Shown: positions 47,405-59,143 of the stretch, piece after piece
How the letters are laid out: every line of letters starts with the position of its first letter
Numbering within the stretch: the stretch's first letter is position 1
Source of the DNA: Stratiolaelaps scimitus
Taxonomy: Eukaryota; Arthropoda; Arachnida; Mesostigmata; Laelapidae
Direction of reading: 5' to 3'
Length of the DNA stretch: 64,000 nucleotides
Assembly (NCBI GenBank): GCA_019614645.1
Contig: JABWDB010000036.1
Span: 2,972,001 to 3,036,000 of the forward strand
Program-made: the position numbers and the translations under genes
Notes under the pieces: model-generated
The model's input: only the letters and a program-made list of their open reading frames with translations
The model's database searches: none
What the model was told of the DNA's origin: nothing

Positions 47405-47556
47405 ACCGACCGATAGATTCGAATCGTTTAATTACCAACACGAATGAACAGTCCCGAGTTCTGTAGAGCCTCTGGCATACACCTATGGAGAAGATGGCCG
47501 CAACGTGTTCAATTCGTCGCCACAGTGAAAGATAGCGTGAAGATAAGATAAGATAC

Positions 47557-47569
47557 ACTGCATTATAAG

Positions 47570-47649
<80 letters not shown>

Positions 47650-47670
47650 TGCATTATAAGTCATATATAT
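47557..47670. repeat. Long (TA)n tract flanked by a direct repeat
   Basis: A TA tract of about 77 bp (47,572-47,648) is bounded by two copies of ACTGCATTATAAGTCATATA, starting at 47,557 and 47,647. Replication slippage or unequal exchange within the tract would produce this. Confidence 0.88.
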
Positions 47671-49279
47671 ATTCTATGGTAACGGAAAAGCGAACTCCTA
47701 CAAAGGCGAATTACCCCTGACGACTATGTAACACCTGATAGGCTGAATGCCATAGATGCGTATCCCTATCATACAATGCCAATAATTGTTCATATTCGAT
47801 TTAGCTAAATATTTCGTTTGTTTCATCGATGACACACACTGTATTTCTGACCAGTCATCAACACATGCTCGTAACGGCCCGACGGGCATTAGTTTAATAT
47901 GGGTTTAGGCTGTCATTTAATGCTATCAAAGTACAACGTGTAGATGGCAATGCACGCTTAATTAGATACGTAAACTCGAATTTGCAAATTCCCCGGGGTG
48001 GTCGTATATCGACGCCAACAGCTGCAATCGTTACGGTAGAGTAGCCCAACTCCATCGGTTGCCAGGTACGAGATAGTAAGGACAACCGATGAGATAGTGG
48101 TGAACAACTCGACGAAGGCAGTTCTTCTATACACTCAAATTTCTGCTATTATTATTGCTATTATCTACTAAGTATTACGTATGAGAAACTCAAACAGCTT
48201 AAATGAAAAACCTCGTGAGTTGCCACGAGCTCATCATCATCTATATTTACTCCTACAGTACGAACATAGCGAATTTAGAGAGTTTCAATGTCACTTGTGA
48301 AGAAAATTAAGCTTCCATTGAATTTCTATAGTTACTCGTTGGCCTAGGTTAAATCTATTAACAGCTCTAGAACACCTTCACCTCAATATGTTTCACATGG
48401 CAAATAATCATTCCATTTCACAGCTACGATTTAACGATACGATCCAAATGCCGGTTGTCTTTTAAACTATTACATAGGCTGATATTCTAAATCATTTAAC
48501 AGTAGTAGCAATTACCTCAATTATCCTCGACATCTAGAGCAAATATCGCGCATCAGCTGCCCTCTGATATTTTACCTCTGTGCACTGAATAAACAGTAGA
48601 AAAAAAACACCAGAAAAAACAGTCCCTGCAATTGCTGTTCTATCAAAAGGCTTCATTGTAAACACGGAGTGTCCCGTAAAGAACAAATACAACCGCTGTC
48701 CGGAGCGCGTGTGTGGGCTTCTATGACTAAGGAAAAACCTCCCAACCTATGGATGCAGGGGAGCCATGGTTGCAGCGCTCGCTAGAATAACTATTTTGTT
48801 GGAGCTCAATTGGGCATTTGGGCGCAAGGTAGTTGAGGATATTTAAAGGGTAAGAACAGATGACCACAATGACGTCCCAATCTTTATAGGCTCTTGGCGT
48901 CTGCTAGCGCGCTCTCGACGACGGTATATGTTATGCATTTTGAATTCAATAAACATTGGGCTGAGTCGCCCAGCACAATATAATAGCAAACATGAAACAA
49001 TTAAATGGGCTCTGGTCGTACGGGAGCGATTTGCGGAATATGTATTTTGAAATGGACACCACAAGCATTATCTCTCACAATTGCTTTGTTAGATAAAAGA
49101 CATAACCTGCGTATAGTATTGGGTCATTCGGAGTTATTTGTTGGGCATCTAAATGATTTCGATAGCTTTTGAACTCAAATTTAGTAGAACTTTTGGAATT
49201 TTTTCCGGTGTTCTTTCCGTTTGTGTTACCACATCTAATTTCGTTATCGATAGCTCCCTGAATTATGCAAATCGATGCT
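47671..49279. other. Intergenic, nothing recognised
   Basis: No exon, tRNA or repeat identified beyond a short inverted pair (CATCGGTTG / CAACCGATG) near 48,053-48,091. Confidence 0.4.
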
Positions 49280-49452
49280 TGCATGTTGTTTAATATATTC
49301 TCCGGGCTGATCGACAGCCAGCATTTAACGTCCACGGTGCAACTGCTTTTGGCATTGCTTCATAAACCGAAAAACCCCTTGAAAATGCAACTGTGCAACG
49401 GAGGGGATCGAACCCGTGCACCTACGTGTCTCTTCCGATTGCATGTTGTTTA
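49280..49452 (-). repeat. tRNA-derived SINE, copy 3, with 13-bp target-site duplication
   Basis: Body 49,293-49,439 aligns with copies at 22,988 and 41,823 (B box GCACGGGTTCGATCCC on the minus strand) but lacks the first part of the tRNA-like head. It is bracketed by identical TGCATGTTGTTTA at 49,280-49,292 and 49,440-49,452. This is the mark of target-primed retroposition of a 5'-truncated copy. Confidence 0.88.
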
Positions 49453-50304
49453 CAAAACCAGTAATAGACCTTTTTAAGTCTGTTATGACCTGGTGGTCGA
49501 GCCGTAATTAGTAATCAGTAGGCTTTGTTGTTGGTCGGATTGACTAGGCAATCGGTGAGATTAGAAGTTAGATACTTGTGTCTTTTGTATCTGTTTATAT
49601 ATGATAACTGGAATCTGTTGATATCTCGTTGAGTGGATACCTTCATTCCTTTAGTATTAAGCCTAGATCTATTTATTAACCATAATCATAACTCAATCCA
49701 TGGAAACGACCATAATCATAAAGGCTTAAATCTGGACATAATCTGGCAGATTGAATCCATCACCGAATATTGTTGGCCTCCATCCAGCTCATTATTGTAT
49801 CGGCACGGTGAGGTTTTGCGTTGTCGTTGAGAGGCCACACTGGGTGCCGTCGATATCTGTACCATTCGTACATGTTCCCGGGTGTTCCCATGTGCGTCGG
49901 GGGCGAGAGACCCACTCCGCATCTTTCTTGGTGATGTTCAATGTTTTTGTTGTAACATCGTAAAGAGTAGTACGAGGCGTTCCAGAATAGGCCGACCAAA
50001 AATGGTCTTCGTTAACTCCTTCGACCGTGAGACATCCTGAAGTAAAGTCACCTCCTCGGCGGTCTCCAACAGTTCAGTCACCCCTCCTGAATCGACTACA
50101 CCAGTAGTAAAACTCAAGCTCAAGTATAAACAGACCACAGATACTACCGCATTTTGGCAACAATTCGTTAGAGTAAACGGGAATCCCACTCCAGCCAGAT
50201 TCTTAAGTAAAGTAACCAATGTTCGTATCGTAAATTTGTTCGACGAACCGAAAATGTCCATAGCCATCGTTTATCTTACAACGTTAATTAATGTTATTTT
50301 CATA

Positions 50305-50365
50305 CGAATTCTCAATATATGTATATTGCCGAATTGAGCGGTAATATACATATATTGAGAATTCG
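50305..50365. repeat. Short near-perfect hairpin
   Basis: CGAATTCTCAATATATGTAT... (50,305-50,327) is the reverse complement of 50,343-50,365, with a loop of about 15 bp. Confidence 0.85.
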
Positions 50366-50849
50366 CATCGGTACTGCTCAATTGGCATTGAAAATGCCAT
50401 GTGCCATTGGGAAAATACACACAAAACGGAGATATGATATACAAGTCTTTCCGGTATGTTCCACATTTATTCATTCACCCTGTATGGACGACACCCGCAT
50501 TCATCCGACGATGGACAACAATGGGTGTGTTTTGAAACTATTATATATAAAAAAAAAGAATTATCAGTAAACCCACTAGTTTCGAGTCTCAAATGCAATG
50601 GATGACAACAATGGCCCGTCTTCGTTGCTAAGCCTACTCAAAATGGGTATAACATGCAAGACGTTTTTCCGAGTTTCTTATGAAAAATATAACTGTGACT
50701 CGGGGCTGGTCAAACTCGACTGGCTTCTTCTGCGCCCCGATCGAGATGGCCCACTTTAGTGCTTCTTTAGGAAACATTTGCTTTCTGAGCCTTGCCATGC
50801 TTTTACTTTGGCCCCGGCTTGGGAACAACTTTTGTATTACTTCAAACCA

Positions 50850-50925
50850 TATGGGTTCATTGGGACTCGAACCGGAGACCACTGGGCTCCAAGTCCTTAG
50901 AGCTACCCCACGTCGCTTCCTGTTT
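50850..50925 (-). repeat. tRNA-like fragment (SINE head or tRNA pseudogene)
   Basis: The minus strand reads GGGGTAGCTCTAAGGACTTG then GAGCCC, a D-arm-like pairing of GCTC with GAGC, followed by CCGGTTCGAGTCCC, a B-box match. The anticodon arm is missing or shortened and the T stem does not pair, so it is not a functional tRNA. Confidence 0.5.
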
Positions 50926-51719
50926 GGAATAATTTTCAATTATCGCCCCCTTGACACATTGAGTGATGTTAAGCCTAATGTGTATGTTGTTAATGTGTAT
51001 GCGTGTGTGCGTGTGTGATTATCCGATCATCCGATCCTGAGTCAGATTCGTGAAAAGCGATCGACATAGAAATTCGATTTACGAAATTTTTCATCGCATC
51101 ATTTTCTGTTTAATTTCATCTACATCTGGCGCCGTAGATGAAATCATTTAACCTCGAGTAGTATACCAACTTCTCGAATTATACCCCCCCCCCCGGCCCG
51201 CGGTAGCTAAAATCTCAAAATATAATAGCTCACAGTGATATTTAACCTTACTTGTTTTTGTACACAGTCTAACACGCTAATAATCTACGACCGAGAGGAT
51301 GGATGTCTATCATAGCCTTTTACACAGACGTCAGCGCGTGCCGCGGGGAGGCCGGTCGTGACATGAGCCACCCGCATGAGTAGAATTATCGCCAACGAAC
51401 AGGCAAACAATGCCGTAACGTTGTGACAAATCCTTTCTGGAACAACAAGATGAGCGCTTTGTTGTGAAAACATCGAAATCTTGCTTCGGCATCGTCAGAA
51501 CGAACGGTGCCTCCTCCTCCTCCTCCTACCACCGGCAATGGGGGGTGGTCCATCAATTTCTCTGGATGCCCTAATGATTCGGGTGTCCGTGCAGATCCGT
51601 GCGTGCCGCGTTTACGCATCGAGCGAATGGAGCAACGACAACAATTAATTTCTTCGCTTGGTGATGCCGTTGACGCCGCATTCGGGTCGCATCAATGTGA
51701 CGTGTTGGATTCGAATTTT

Positions 51720-51845
51720 TTTCGTTGTTTGAGCTGACCCTCAGCTGTTCCCCTATGTGACAGGCCTCAGAATTTAACCTTGAGGTATTAGTACCATGAG
51801 GACCTTGGAGGAGTTGGGTTCGAATTAGGCTCGGGCGCCTCAAAA
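51720..51845 (-). repeat. Interspersed repeat family C, copy 3
   Basis: Reverse complement contains GGTCCTCATGGTACTAATAC, AAGGTTAA and GGGGAACAGCTGAGGGTCAG, matching 20,128-20,212 in order. A tRNA-like GGGTTCGAATTAGGC occurs at its right end on the plus strand. Confidence 0.72.
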
Positions 51846-53627
51846 TGACTTGGCTGTTTTGTTTATCATAGAGGTGGTGATATCCGACTGCGTCTGAATA
51901 TAGTATAATCTTTTTACGTTATCCTATATCTAAATTGGTATTACTTTCTATTGCTCGTTACAAGCCGACACTACAAATATGTCTTTGAATACATGCTGAT
52001 TAAGTGTTGATGACTATCACTGACTTTCAAAATGGGGTTAAGGGCCGGCTCAATACCAGATGCCCAATCATACAATGCAAAATCATAATCAATATCCGAC
52101 ATAGAATAAAATAAGTGTTCAATAACTCGTGACCCCTAACATCCAAGCAATACTTAGCTGTCTACTCACCATGAAGTGATTATATATGTTAAAAGCTTAA
52201 CGACTTCGCCTGTCATCGAGGTTCATTTATTTTTGAGGACGTATCCGAAGGTACGACGTTATATAATCAATTGCAATTATTCAATTTATCATATTTTGGT
52301 TGCCCACAGCTCGAAGCAGCATTTTTGTTCAGGTAGCAGGAAGAGCAGCACAACCTGTGAATGCTCATTGCTTAGTCCGATCATACTAATTAGTTTCCCC
52401 TAACGATGTGGGAGGATCTGATTTGAATCCGTTTATACTAATGAATACTCATAAGAACGAAAATGAGATAATGAGATGTCTTTTCATTGGCGGCTCAAGC
52501 GGCTAGCGCCCTTGCCTTTATCACACACGACATCTCTCACCTCTTATCCACATTATGGATTATTATGCACATTATCGAGGTCGCGGAACTATCACATTAT
52601 CCATACGATCGGAACCTGCGTTGTCGGGTCTATTAATATCCAAGTTATGTCGGAAATAATCACCAGAACAGCGACTTCGATTCGTATGTATGCGAAATAA
52701 TGTGTCGGTCCCTTGTCAATTCGGTTTATCTAACAGCGGCTTTTGTATGCCTGCCGTTATAATCTGGATGCACTCGGTCAAAGGTGCTAATCCAGAGCGC
52801 GATTATGATTTGGTATAAAGTAAACCACATGCTTAGGTCAATCACTATATATGCGATTAAACTTCATTCCTAAATTGGTTCCCGATGGACGAACAGCTGG
52901 GGAGCGAATCGCGAGCGGACTTCCATCATGGACCATACCGAATGCCTACGATCCCTGGATCTGTCCAGCATTGTACAGGACATTGACGAGCGCAGTGCCG
53001 CTCCATATCCGCAAGATAAATAATCCCTTCTTTGAGCTCTCCCTGATACAGAGAACGATAACAATAGACCATGGTTGATCGTATCCCCACAAAGCTGCAC
53101 AACTACAACGGAAGAGTAAAAAAAAAACAAATCACACAGAAGTATGGAGTTATAAACGCAACTGCCCAACTAGGCTCAATAGTCGCATATCACTCTCAAG
53201 ACCAACTGAGTTGCGTTCATTAAATTTAAACGAGCTAATGAGTGATTAGCATCTCACGTGTCGACGTATGAACTTGACAGTAAGGAAGGGCCCTTCGAGT
53301 GTTTTCCATCCATCTCTGCATGTATTCGCCTCTCTCAGATTTAGCCGCTCGCGCTCTCCAGCGGCCGACTCGGCTCTCGGTGGCACCGACCAGCATATTA
53401 GTGATATCGGAAGGATCGAGCGGTTTGGTTCTGGTGATGATTGGCCATCGAATTGCCGAAACTTATCTCCAAGCGAGAATTACGCTGTGGCGCTGTTCGA
53501 TGTCGGTTCAATCAGACTGAAAGTGGCCTAAGTAAATAAAATCGTCAAGGAGACACTGCACGTACGAGTGCCATCGGTGCGATTGACTGGCTAGCAACAA
53601 TAGCGCATTTGATGAAGGCGTAACAAC

Positions 53628-55007
53628 ATGAAATCGATGTCGATTCCTATTTTCGTGCTGGTGCTGCTGTGTGGCCTTGCGTGTGATGTCTCAGGTAAGA
53701 GATACCTGCCGACCTGGGAATCTCTCGACACACGACCTGCACCTGGATGGTTTGACGAGGTGAAGATTGGCATCTTTCTACATTGGGGAGTGTTTGCTGT
53801 GCCATCCTTCAACGGGGAATGGTTCTGGTCCTATTGGAAGGCAGGTGACAAGGCCTCGGTGAAGTTCATGCAGGACAACTACCCACCAGGATTCACCTAT
53901 GCGGACTTCGCTAGGGACTTCACAGCCGAATTCTATAACGCCACCCAGTGGGCCGAGTTGTTCAAGAATGCCGGCGCGAAGTATGTCGTATTGACGTCTA
54001 AACATCATGAGGGTTATACCATGTGGCCATCTGCAGTGTCCTTCAATTGGAACGTCAAAGACGTTGGACCTAACAAGGATCTCTTGGGTGAGTTAGCGGA
54101 CGCGACAAAGGCTGCCGACCTACATTTTGGTGTCTACCACTCATTGTACGAATGGTTCAATCCGATGTACGCGGCAGACAAAAAGAATGGCTTTAAAACG
54201 CAGGACTTTGTGACCAACAAGTGTCTCCCTGAGCTTTACGAGCTCGTGAACAACTACAAGCCGGACGTCATCTGGTCCGACGGAGATTGGGAGGCTTCGG
54301 CGGAGTACTGGAACGCGACGAACTTCTTGGCATGGCTATACAATGACAGTCCAGTGAAGGATTCGGTGCTGGTTAATGATCGTTGGGGTATCAACATACC
54401 TTGCAAGCACGGCGACTTCTACAATTGCAAGGATCGATATAATCCAGGTGTACTCTTGCCGCATAAATGGGAGAACGCCATGACGGTCGACCGCAAGTCG
54501 TGGGGCTACCGTCGCCTCATGAACATTGACGATGTGCTATCGGTCGACGACCTGATCACCACGATGGTGCAAACGGTGAGCTGCAATGGCAACCTGCTGG
54601 TGAACGTTGGACCGCGAAGGGATGGTACAATCGATCCGATCTTTCAGGAGCGCCTGCTGCAGATGGGCGATTGGCTGAAGATTAATGGCGAAGCCATCTA
54701 CGAGTCGAGACCCTGGCAGCGTCAGAATGACACGATTAACAAGGACGTCTGGTATACGTCAAAGGGCGATGTGGTCTACGCGATTATTCTGAAACCAGCC
54801 AGTGGCGGCCAAGTGCACATAGGAGCACTCAACTCGGCGAACATTCGACCAGATACCGAAATGTCCATATTGGGATCTGACGGGAAGTTAACTTTTGCAT
54901 CGAATTCAACTGGAACTTCAATCTCGATACCGGTTCTACGAAGTGCTCAAAATGCAGTTGCGATCGCTGTAAGGATTACAGGCCTCAACGAGGACAGTGA
55001 TCCATAA
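53628..55007 (+). CDS. FUCA1: Secreted/lysosomal alpha-L-fucosidase, GH29
   Basis: Hydrolyses terminal alpha-L-fucose from glycoproteins and glycolipids with retention of configuration. The frame encodes 459 aa in one exon, matching the family's usual 450-470. A signal peptide (about residues 1-23, hydrophobic core IPIFVLVLLCGLAC, likely cleaved after VSG) is followed by the mature start KRYLPTWESLDTRPAPGWFD. GH29 landmarks: KIGIFLHWG (47-54), NGEWFWSYW, AKYVVLTSKHHEGYTMWPS (118-135), GVYHSLYEWFNP, and KPDVIWSDGDWE, where Asp218 matches the family's nucleophile. GNLLVNVGPRRDGTI is also typical. A C-terminal beta-sandwich region follows. Several N-glycosylation sequons are visible (for example N104, N229). 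A poly-A signal AATAAA lies at 55,169-55,174. No frame damage is seen, so it is probably active; lack of introns could reflect an old retrocopy. Confidence 0.97.
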   Translation: MKSMSIPIFVLVLLCGLACDVSGKRYLPTWESLDTRPAPGWFDEVKIGIFLHWGVFAVPSFNGEWFWSYWKAGDKASVKFMQDNYPPGFTYADFARDFTAEFYNATQWAELFKNAGAKYVVLTSKHHEGYTMWPSAVSFNWNVKDVGPNKDLLGELADATKAADLHFGVYHSLYEWFNPMYAADKKNGFKTQDFVTNKCLPELYELVNNYKPDVIWSDGDWEASAEYWNATNFLAWLYNDSPVKDSVLVNDRWGINIPCKHGDFYNCKDRYNPGVLLPHKWENAMTVDRKSWGYRRLMNIDDVLSVDDLITTMVQTVSCNGNLLVNVGPRRDGTIDPIFQERLLQMGDWLKINGEAIYESRPWQRQNDTINKDVWYTSKGDVVYAIILKPASGGQVHIGALNSANIRPDTEMSILGSDGKLTFASNSTGTSISIPVLRSAQNAVAIAVRITGLNEDSDP

Positions 55008-55168
55008 GAATGAACTGTAGTGCAGATGACTGATGAGCTATCATTGCATTGAGCGGTGTCCCCCAATGATGGAAATTGTAGTTTAAAATCTCTGCCTCGC
55101 CTGTGTAATTCTCGACAATTTTTACCTGACTATACGATCTATACATGAAAGAAATATCTGTTGTGGCA

Positions 55169-55174
55169 AATAAA
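55169..55174 (+). terminator. Poly-A signal of the fucosidase
   Basis: Canonical AATAAA 162 nt after the fucosidase stop codon. Confidence 0.7.
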
Positions 55175-55209
55175 AATGGAACAGTATCAACGATGACTTT
55201 CGGACTTCC

Positions 55210-57482
55210 ACAATCATTTTCAAAGGCAGAATAATCTATTCACGCTACATTCAAGATCGCGTCGAATCATCGATTAATTCATTAACAAAGCTCCACGCCT
55301 TTGATGCGACACTTATTACCGTCTATCCGTCGTATAAGCCAAGTCGGGGCACGACGTTATACACCTGCATAACCGCTACTAAGGAGCTGTAGTGTACATT
55401 TAATCTAGACATATAATGCATTTATACGCCAAAGCAATGGCCATTGACCTGTGGCTGACATACGGATGTTAAACGTAGATAATGATTATTATTATTATTA
55501 TTATTGGTATCAAAGTTAATTTGAGGTTGACAGGAACGAATTTGTACGTAAATTTGACTCGCCTTGTACTTTTAAAAAATGTGTTATATAACAAAATACT
55601 TTAGTTATAACTATCTTAACCAGTATTTCACGACTGGCGTTGTATTTATTTCCGTAATTCTGTTGACAACCACTGTGTGCATCAGTCCAACAAATCGAGG
55701 TACGCAGCCGTGAAATCCGAGGTCTCAAACGCTCTTCGTGCTAAATGTGGCTGTACTGAAGGCAGTTCTCCGACAATGACCGGATACGCCGAGGGTCCAA
55801 TTGCTCGGAACGAACACCTCGATATTTTCGAGTTCAACATTCCCAACATACGGCCATTGTTCACTTGAATATTATTATGAATTTATACATTTTGTGGGCA
55901 ATGGTAGTTATTTTTTATATTCGAGTGATTATTAACACACGTTTTGTCATGCCACTTAACGGCAGCAATTAGATTAGCTTTCAATGTGCTTACGTTAACT
56001 AGCACCATATAGAAAAATCGTACCGGAGTATCTGTTCGCTCTTACATAACCCAAGCAGAAGCAAATCCTACGAGTGGGAGGGATTCTAGCAGAAAATCCA
56101 GTAGTACCTTGGTTTCTGAAAGGACTCCAATCAACTCGGAACAAGTGAAGACCATCGTTGAAATAGTGAGCATGACATTGACTACCTGTCTCCTGGCGTT
56201 ACATAACAATATTTCGTTTCGTTGGAGACGAAGAAGAATCCTTGCCCTATCCGCGTTTAAATTCCATCATTAAACTAGAAAATACAAACGGTATTCGATG
56301 CCACATTCAAACAATGAACAGCTGCGATATAATTTATTGTCGATGACCACGGTTTTTGAAATCGATACAAAGGGAGCTCTTAAGTGACGAGAGTCAATGT
56401 CCTTATGCGGCTTACGTCATTTTGTGCCGTCGCTCTGCTGCTGCAGCTGTTTACCAGTACGGCCACCTACCGCAATGTACGGTGCTAACGATGGGGACAT
56501 CGCTGACGACGGTAACAACAGCAGCAGCAGTAGGAGCAACAACAACATCAACTGTAGTCGCCCCCATTAAAGTAGGGGGTATTCACCGCAGGTAGCCAAC
56601 GGCGATTCGCGGGTAGGATGTACCGCTCCGAAGCTTCAGCCATCCCACCGCTGATATGTACACTGTCAACTGTTGATACGCATACATTGACATACACACC
56701 CATTCGGGCTGATGCCATCTTTCCCACCAGTGACCATAGCACCGGCTGGAACAATTCGGAATTATCCATAGCTCAGGTAATACGGTAAGACTCGTCAGAA
56801 CAATAAAGCCAATGAACACCGCATTGAACAAACTCGTTTTATGCATCTCACGGCAAGCGTTTATGTGTACATGTGTCCGTGCGTGTGAATGCTTGTGCGC
56901 GTGTGTATGTGTTGCATGTAGAACGCGCGCGAACGGCGGGATCAATCCGTGTCACTTTCAGTGACCCCCACACTACTAATAGACCGTTCGGGATGTTCAG
57001 GAGCTGCACACTATAGAATGGACTGACTAATAATCTGCATCAGCGGCAAAAAAAAATAGCAGCTTCCCCCCCGTTGAGGTGCTATCTTTTTGCACTTGCC
57101 GCTGTCTTTGCGGTTGATTCTTCTGTTGTTGTTGCGGCTGCTGCTGCTGTTGCTGCCATTTCATTTTGAGGATCCCCTCACCGAGCAGTTTCCCCCTTAG
57201 TGACTCGGTTTCTTCATGTTGTCGATGGAATATAAACGCTCGATGCTCAGTTGGGTTGATGACATCGCGGTACAACTTTCAACGAAACACGAACGAACGA
57301 ACGGAGACATCAAAAGCGCTCATATCGAAGTGTGGGACGAGGGCAAACACACGCTCGTTGTGATACCGAAAAGCGTTGACAGTTGCGAAACGGATTGTTC
57401 CAATCCTCTAGGAGATACGTGCCACGGTCCACGCATCGCGAAGGTGACGCGGAATAATTAAGCAAGCATTAACGTGACGAAG
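55210..57482. other. Intergenic, one weak exon candidate
   Basis: An (ATT)n tract lies at 55,486-55,505. At 55,692-55,868 (+) an open stretch reads SNKSRYAAVKSEVSNALRAK and ends IRPLFT then TGA, preceded by an acceptor-like TGTGCATCAG. It resembles a last exon but I recognise no family and find no partner exon. Two further frames near 57,027-57,461 on opposite strands contain poly-Gln or no known domain. Confidence 0.3.
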
Positions 57483-59143
57483 ATGATAACACGGATCACT
57501 CTCATTGTTTTCTGTAAGTATAATCCCAATGGAAATGAGGCATTAACGTGTGCGCGCGTGTTCGACAGAGCCGTCAAGCGATTGACATGAGGATCTGGGT
57601 TCGATGAGCGGGTTGTGATCTAACCGTCGGGAACGGGGCTTGTGTTGTTTTTTTCAATGAACTTTTGCTTTTTATGTAGATTCGGTGAATCAGTCGAGTT
57701 TATGTTGTGCTACCTTCGATATGTGTCTAATCGACAGATATTGAGTGTTGCTAACGGCTACAGCCTGGAAGAGATGGTCGTTAGGTCTAGACCAGAGGTT
57801 TTTTTTTCTTCCATATGCAGGTTTCCTCGAAGTTGGGAACACAAAGTTTGTAGGCTTGAATGTTCCATGCGTGGAAACTGTCGACAAGTGCTGTGTAACT
57901 ATTACTTGAGACGCGTTGCAATGAGAAGCGTTGCATCCATAAGTGCAGCATCAACGGAAATGCCGAGAGTAGATCATGGGGTCTGTAAATGCCCACTATC
58001 CTAAACGAATATAGAAGATAGTATGTATCGATGTACGCTATACAATATATAATAAATACTTCTCAAAGTGTTCCTATTTTGCAATTATTAACGACAAGTT
58101 CGTCCTCAGCTTTAGCGATGACCACATTGACTCAAGAATATCTGGAGTTGCCTGCCGGCTCGGAGTTGATCGTCGGCGATCTCCGAACATCGTTTCGTTG
58201 TCCTAATCATTACGGCTACTTTGCCGACGTCGACACGAATTGCAGGGTGTTCCACATTTGTCAATCAACGCATGGAGTTGACGATTTGAGATTCGTCACG
58301 GCGACGGCGCCCCCCCGCCGGTGGTCATTCTTCTGCGGCAATCAAACCGTGTTTAATCAGCTGACCCTGACGTGTTCACACGAAGACGAGTCAATACCAT
58401 GCGAAGCCTCCCCTGACTTCTTCTATCTCAACGACAACTTTGGACACGTTGATACGAATTCGCTCACCGACGAGGATGTGATTAGGGGCAGGTCGCTTGT
58501 CGACGACCGGCTGGCCGTTTCATCTGAGCAGTCTCGAAGCAACAGCATAATACCTAATGACGTCGACATTTCCACAACGACGTCAGTGCCAGCGAAAGTG
58601 CGCACTTCTACAGCAGGCCCGAAACTGAACCCTAGCAGCAGCAGCAGCAGTACGACCCCAAGAAGCACTACATCAAAGAGCGACTCTCAGACAACGTCTG
58701 CTGCCGAGGCGACAAAGGCTCCTCGAGTTGTCAAAAAGGTGACATTTGTCCGTACGCGTCCGAAGGAAATGATTAAGATTAAAGGGAAAACAATAAAAGC
58801 AAGAACAACAACAACAACAACAACAACAACAGCAGCAACATCAACAATAAAAACAACAACAACAGCAGCAGCAACAGTAACGACGACGGCTCCAACTGTT
58901 CAGACAACAAGTAAAGCGGGCACCAAACAACTTGCAATATCGGCGTCTGAGGGAAGCAGCGTGCCCTCGGTGAAGAAGAACAATACTGTTGTTGAAACTG
59001 CTGCTGCTGCTAAAAATAGCAAAAATCAATCGAGCGTCGAGAAGATGCCGATCGAGCCCATTCAGGAACGCGCTGATATGTCAGAAATCCGGCCAATTTT
59101 CGAGAGACTTCAAAGACGCATGAGCACGTTCTATAGAAATTAG
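57483..59143 (+). CDS. Secreted chitin-binding (peritrophin-A/CBM14) protein with Thr-rich tail
   Basis: Probably an extracellular cuticle or peritrophic-matrix protein that binds chitin. Two exons: 57,483-57,513 (31 coding nt, MITRITLIVF, donor TCTGTAAGT) and 58,110-59,143 (acceptor CGTCCTCAG). The split codon becomes Ser, giving the signal peptide MITRITLIVFSLAMTTLT. Joined length is 1,065 nt, 354 aa. One CBM14 domain carries the six-cysteine pattern at C41, C55, C61, C86, C99 and C108, with the aromatic stretch YGYFAD before Cys2. The spacing between C61 and C86 is longer than usual. The rest is low complexity: Ser/Thr-rich (about 170-205), a basic segment KTIKART, then poly-Thr, a mucin-like O-glycosylation candidate. 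It ends with a helical-looking charged tail. One CBM14 domain fits the CPAP1-like group, but orthology is not established. Confidence 0.88.
57565..57607 (+). repeat. tRNA-like fragment in the chitin-binding gene's intron
   Basis: GATCTGGGTTCGATGAGC resembles a B box, preceded by bases that could be a tRNA anticodon arm; no full cloverleaf can be formed. Confidence 0.3.

Larger units (their letters stand above)
49453..53627. other. Intergenic, no supported gene
   Basis: Contains the hairpin at 50,305, a tRNA-like fragment at 50,850, repeat family C copy 3 at 51,720, and a run of C at 51,186-51,195. Open frames at 51,507-51,737 (+) and 53,268-53,531 (+) have no recognisable domain. AATAAA-like/TATA-like TAAATAAAAT at 53,533 lies about 90 bp before the fucosidase start and could serve its promoter. 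Confidence 0.4.

Noticed and set aside
50046..50280. Plus-strand open stretch containing TTAFWQQFVRVNGNPTPARF
   Set aside because: Looks protein-like, but no start, no good splice sites and an overlapping 109-codon frame on the other strand; left unassigned.
57642..58004. 120-codon open frame between the two chitin-binding exons
   Set aside because: Lies wholly in the intron defined by a good donor and acceptor; an overlapping reverse frame is also open and no domain is seen.
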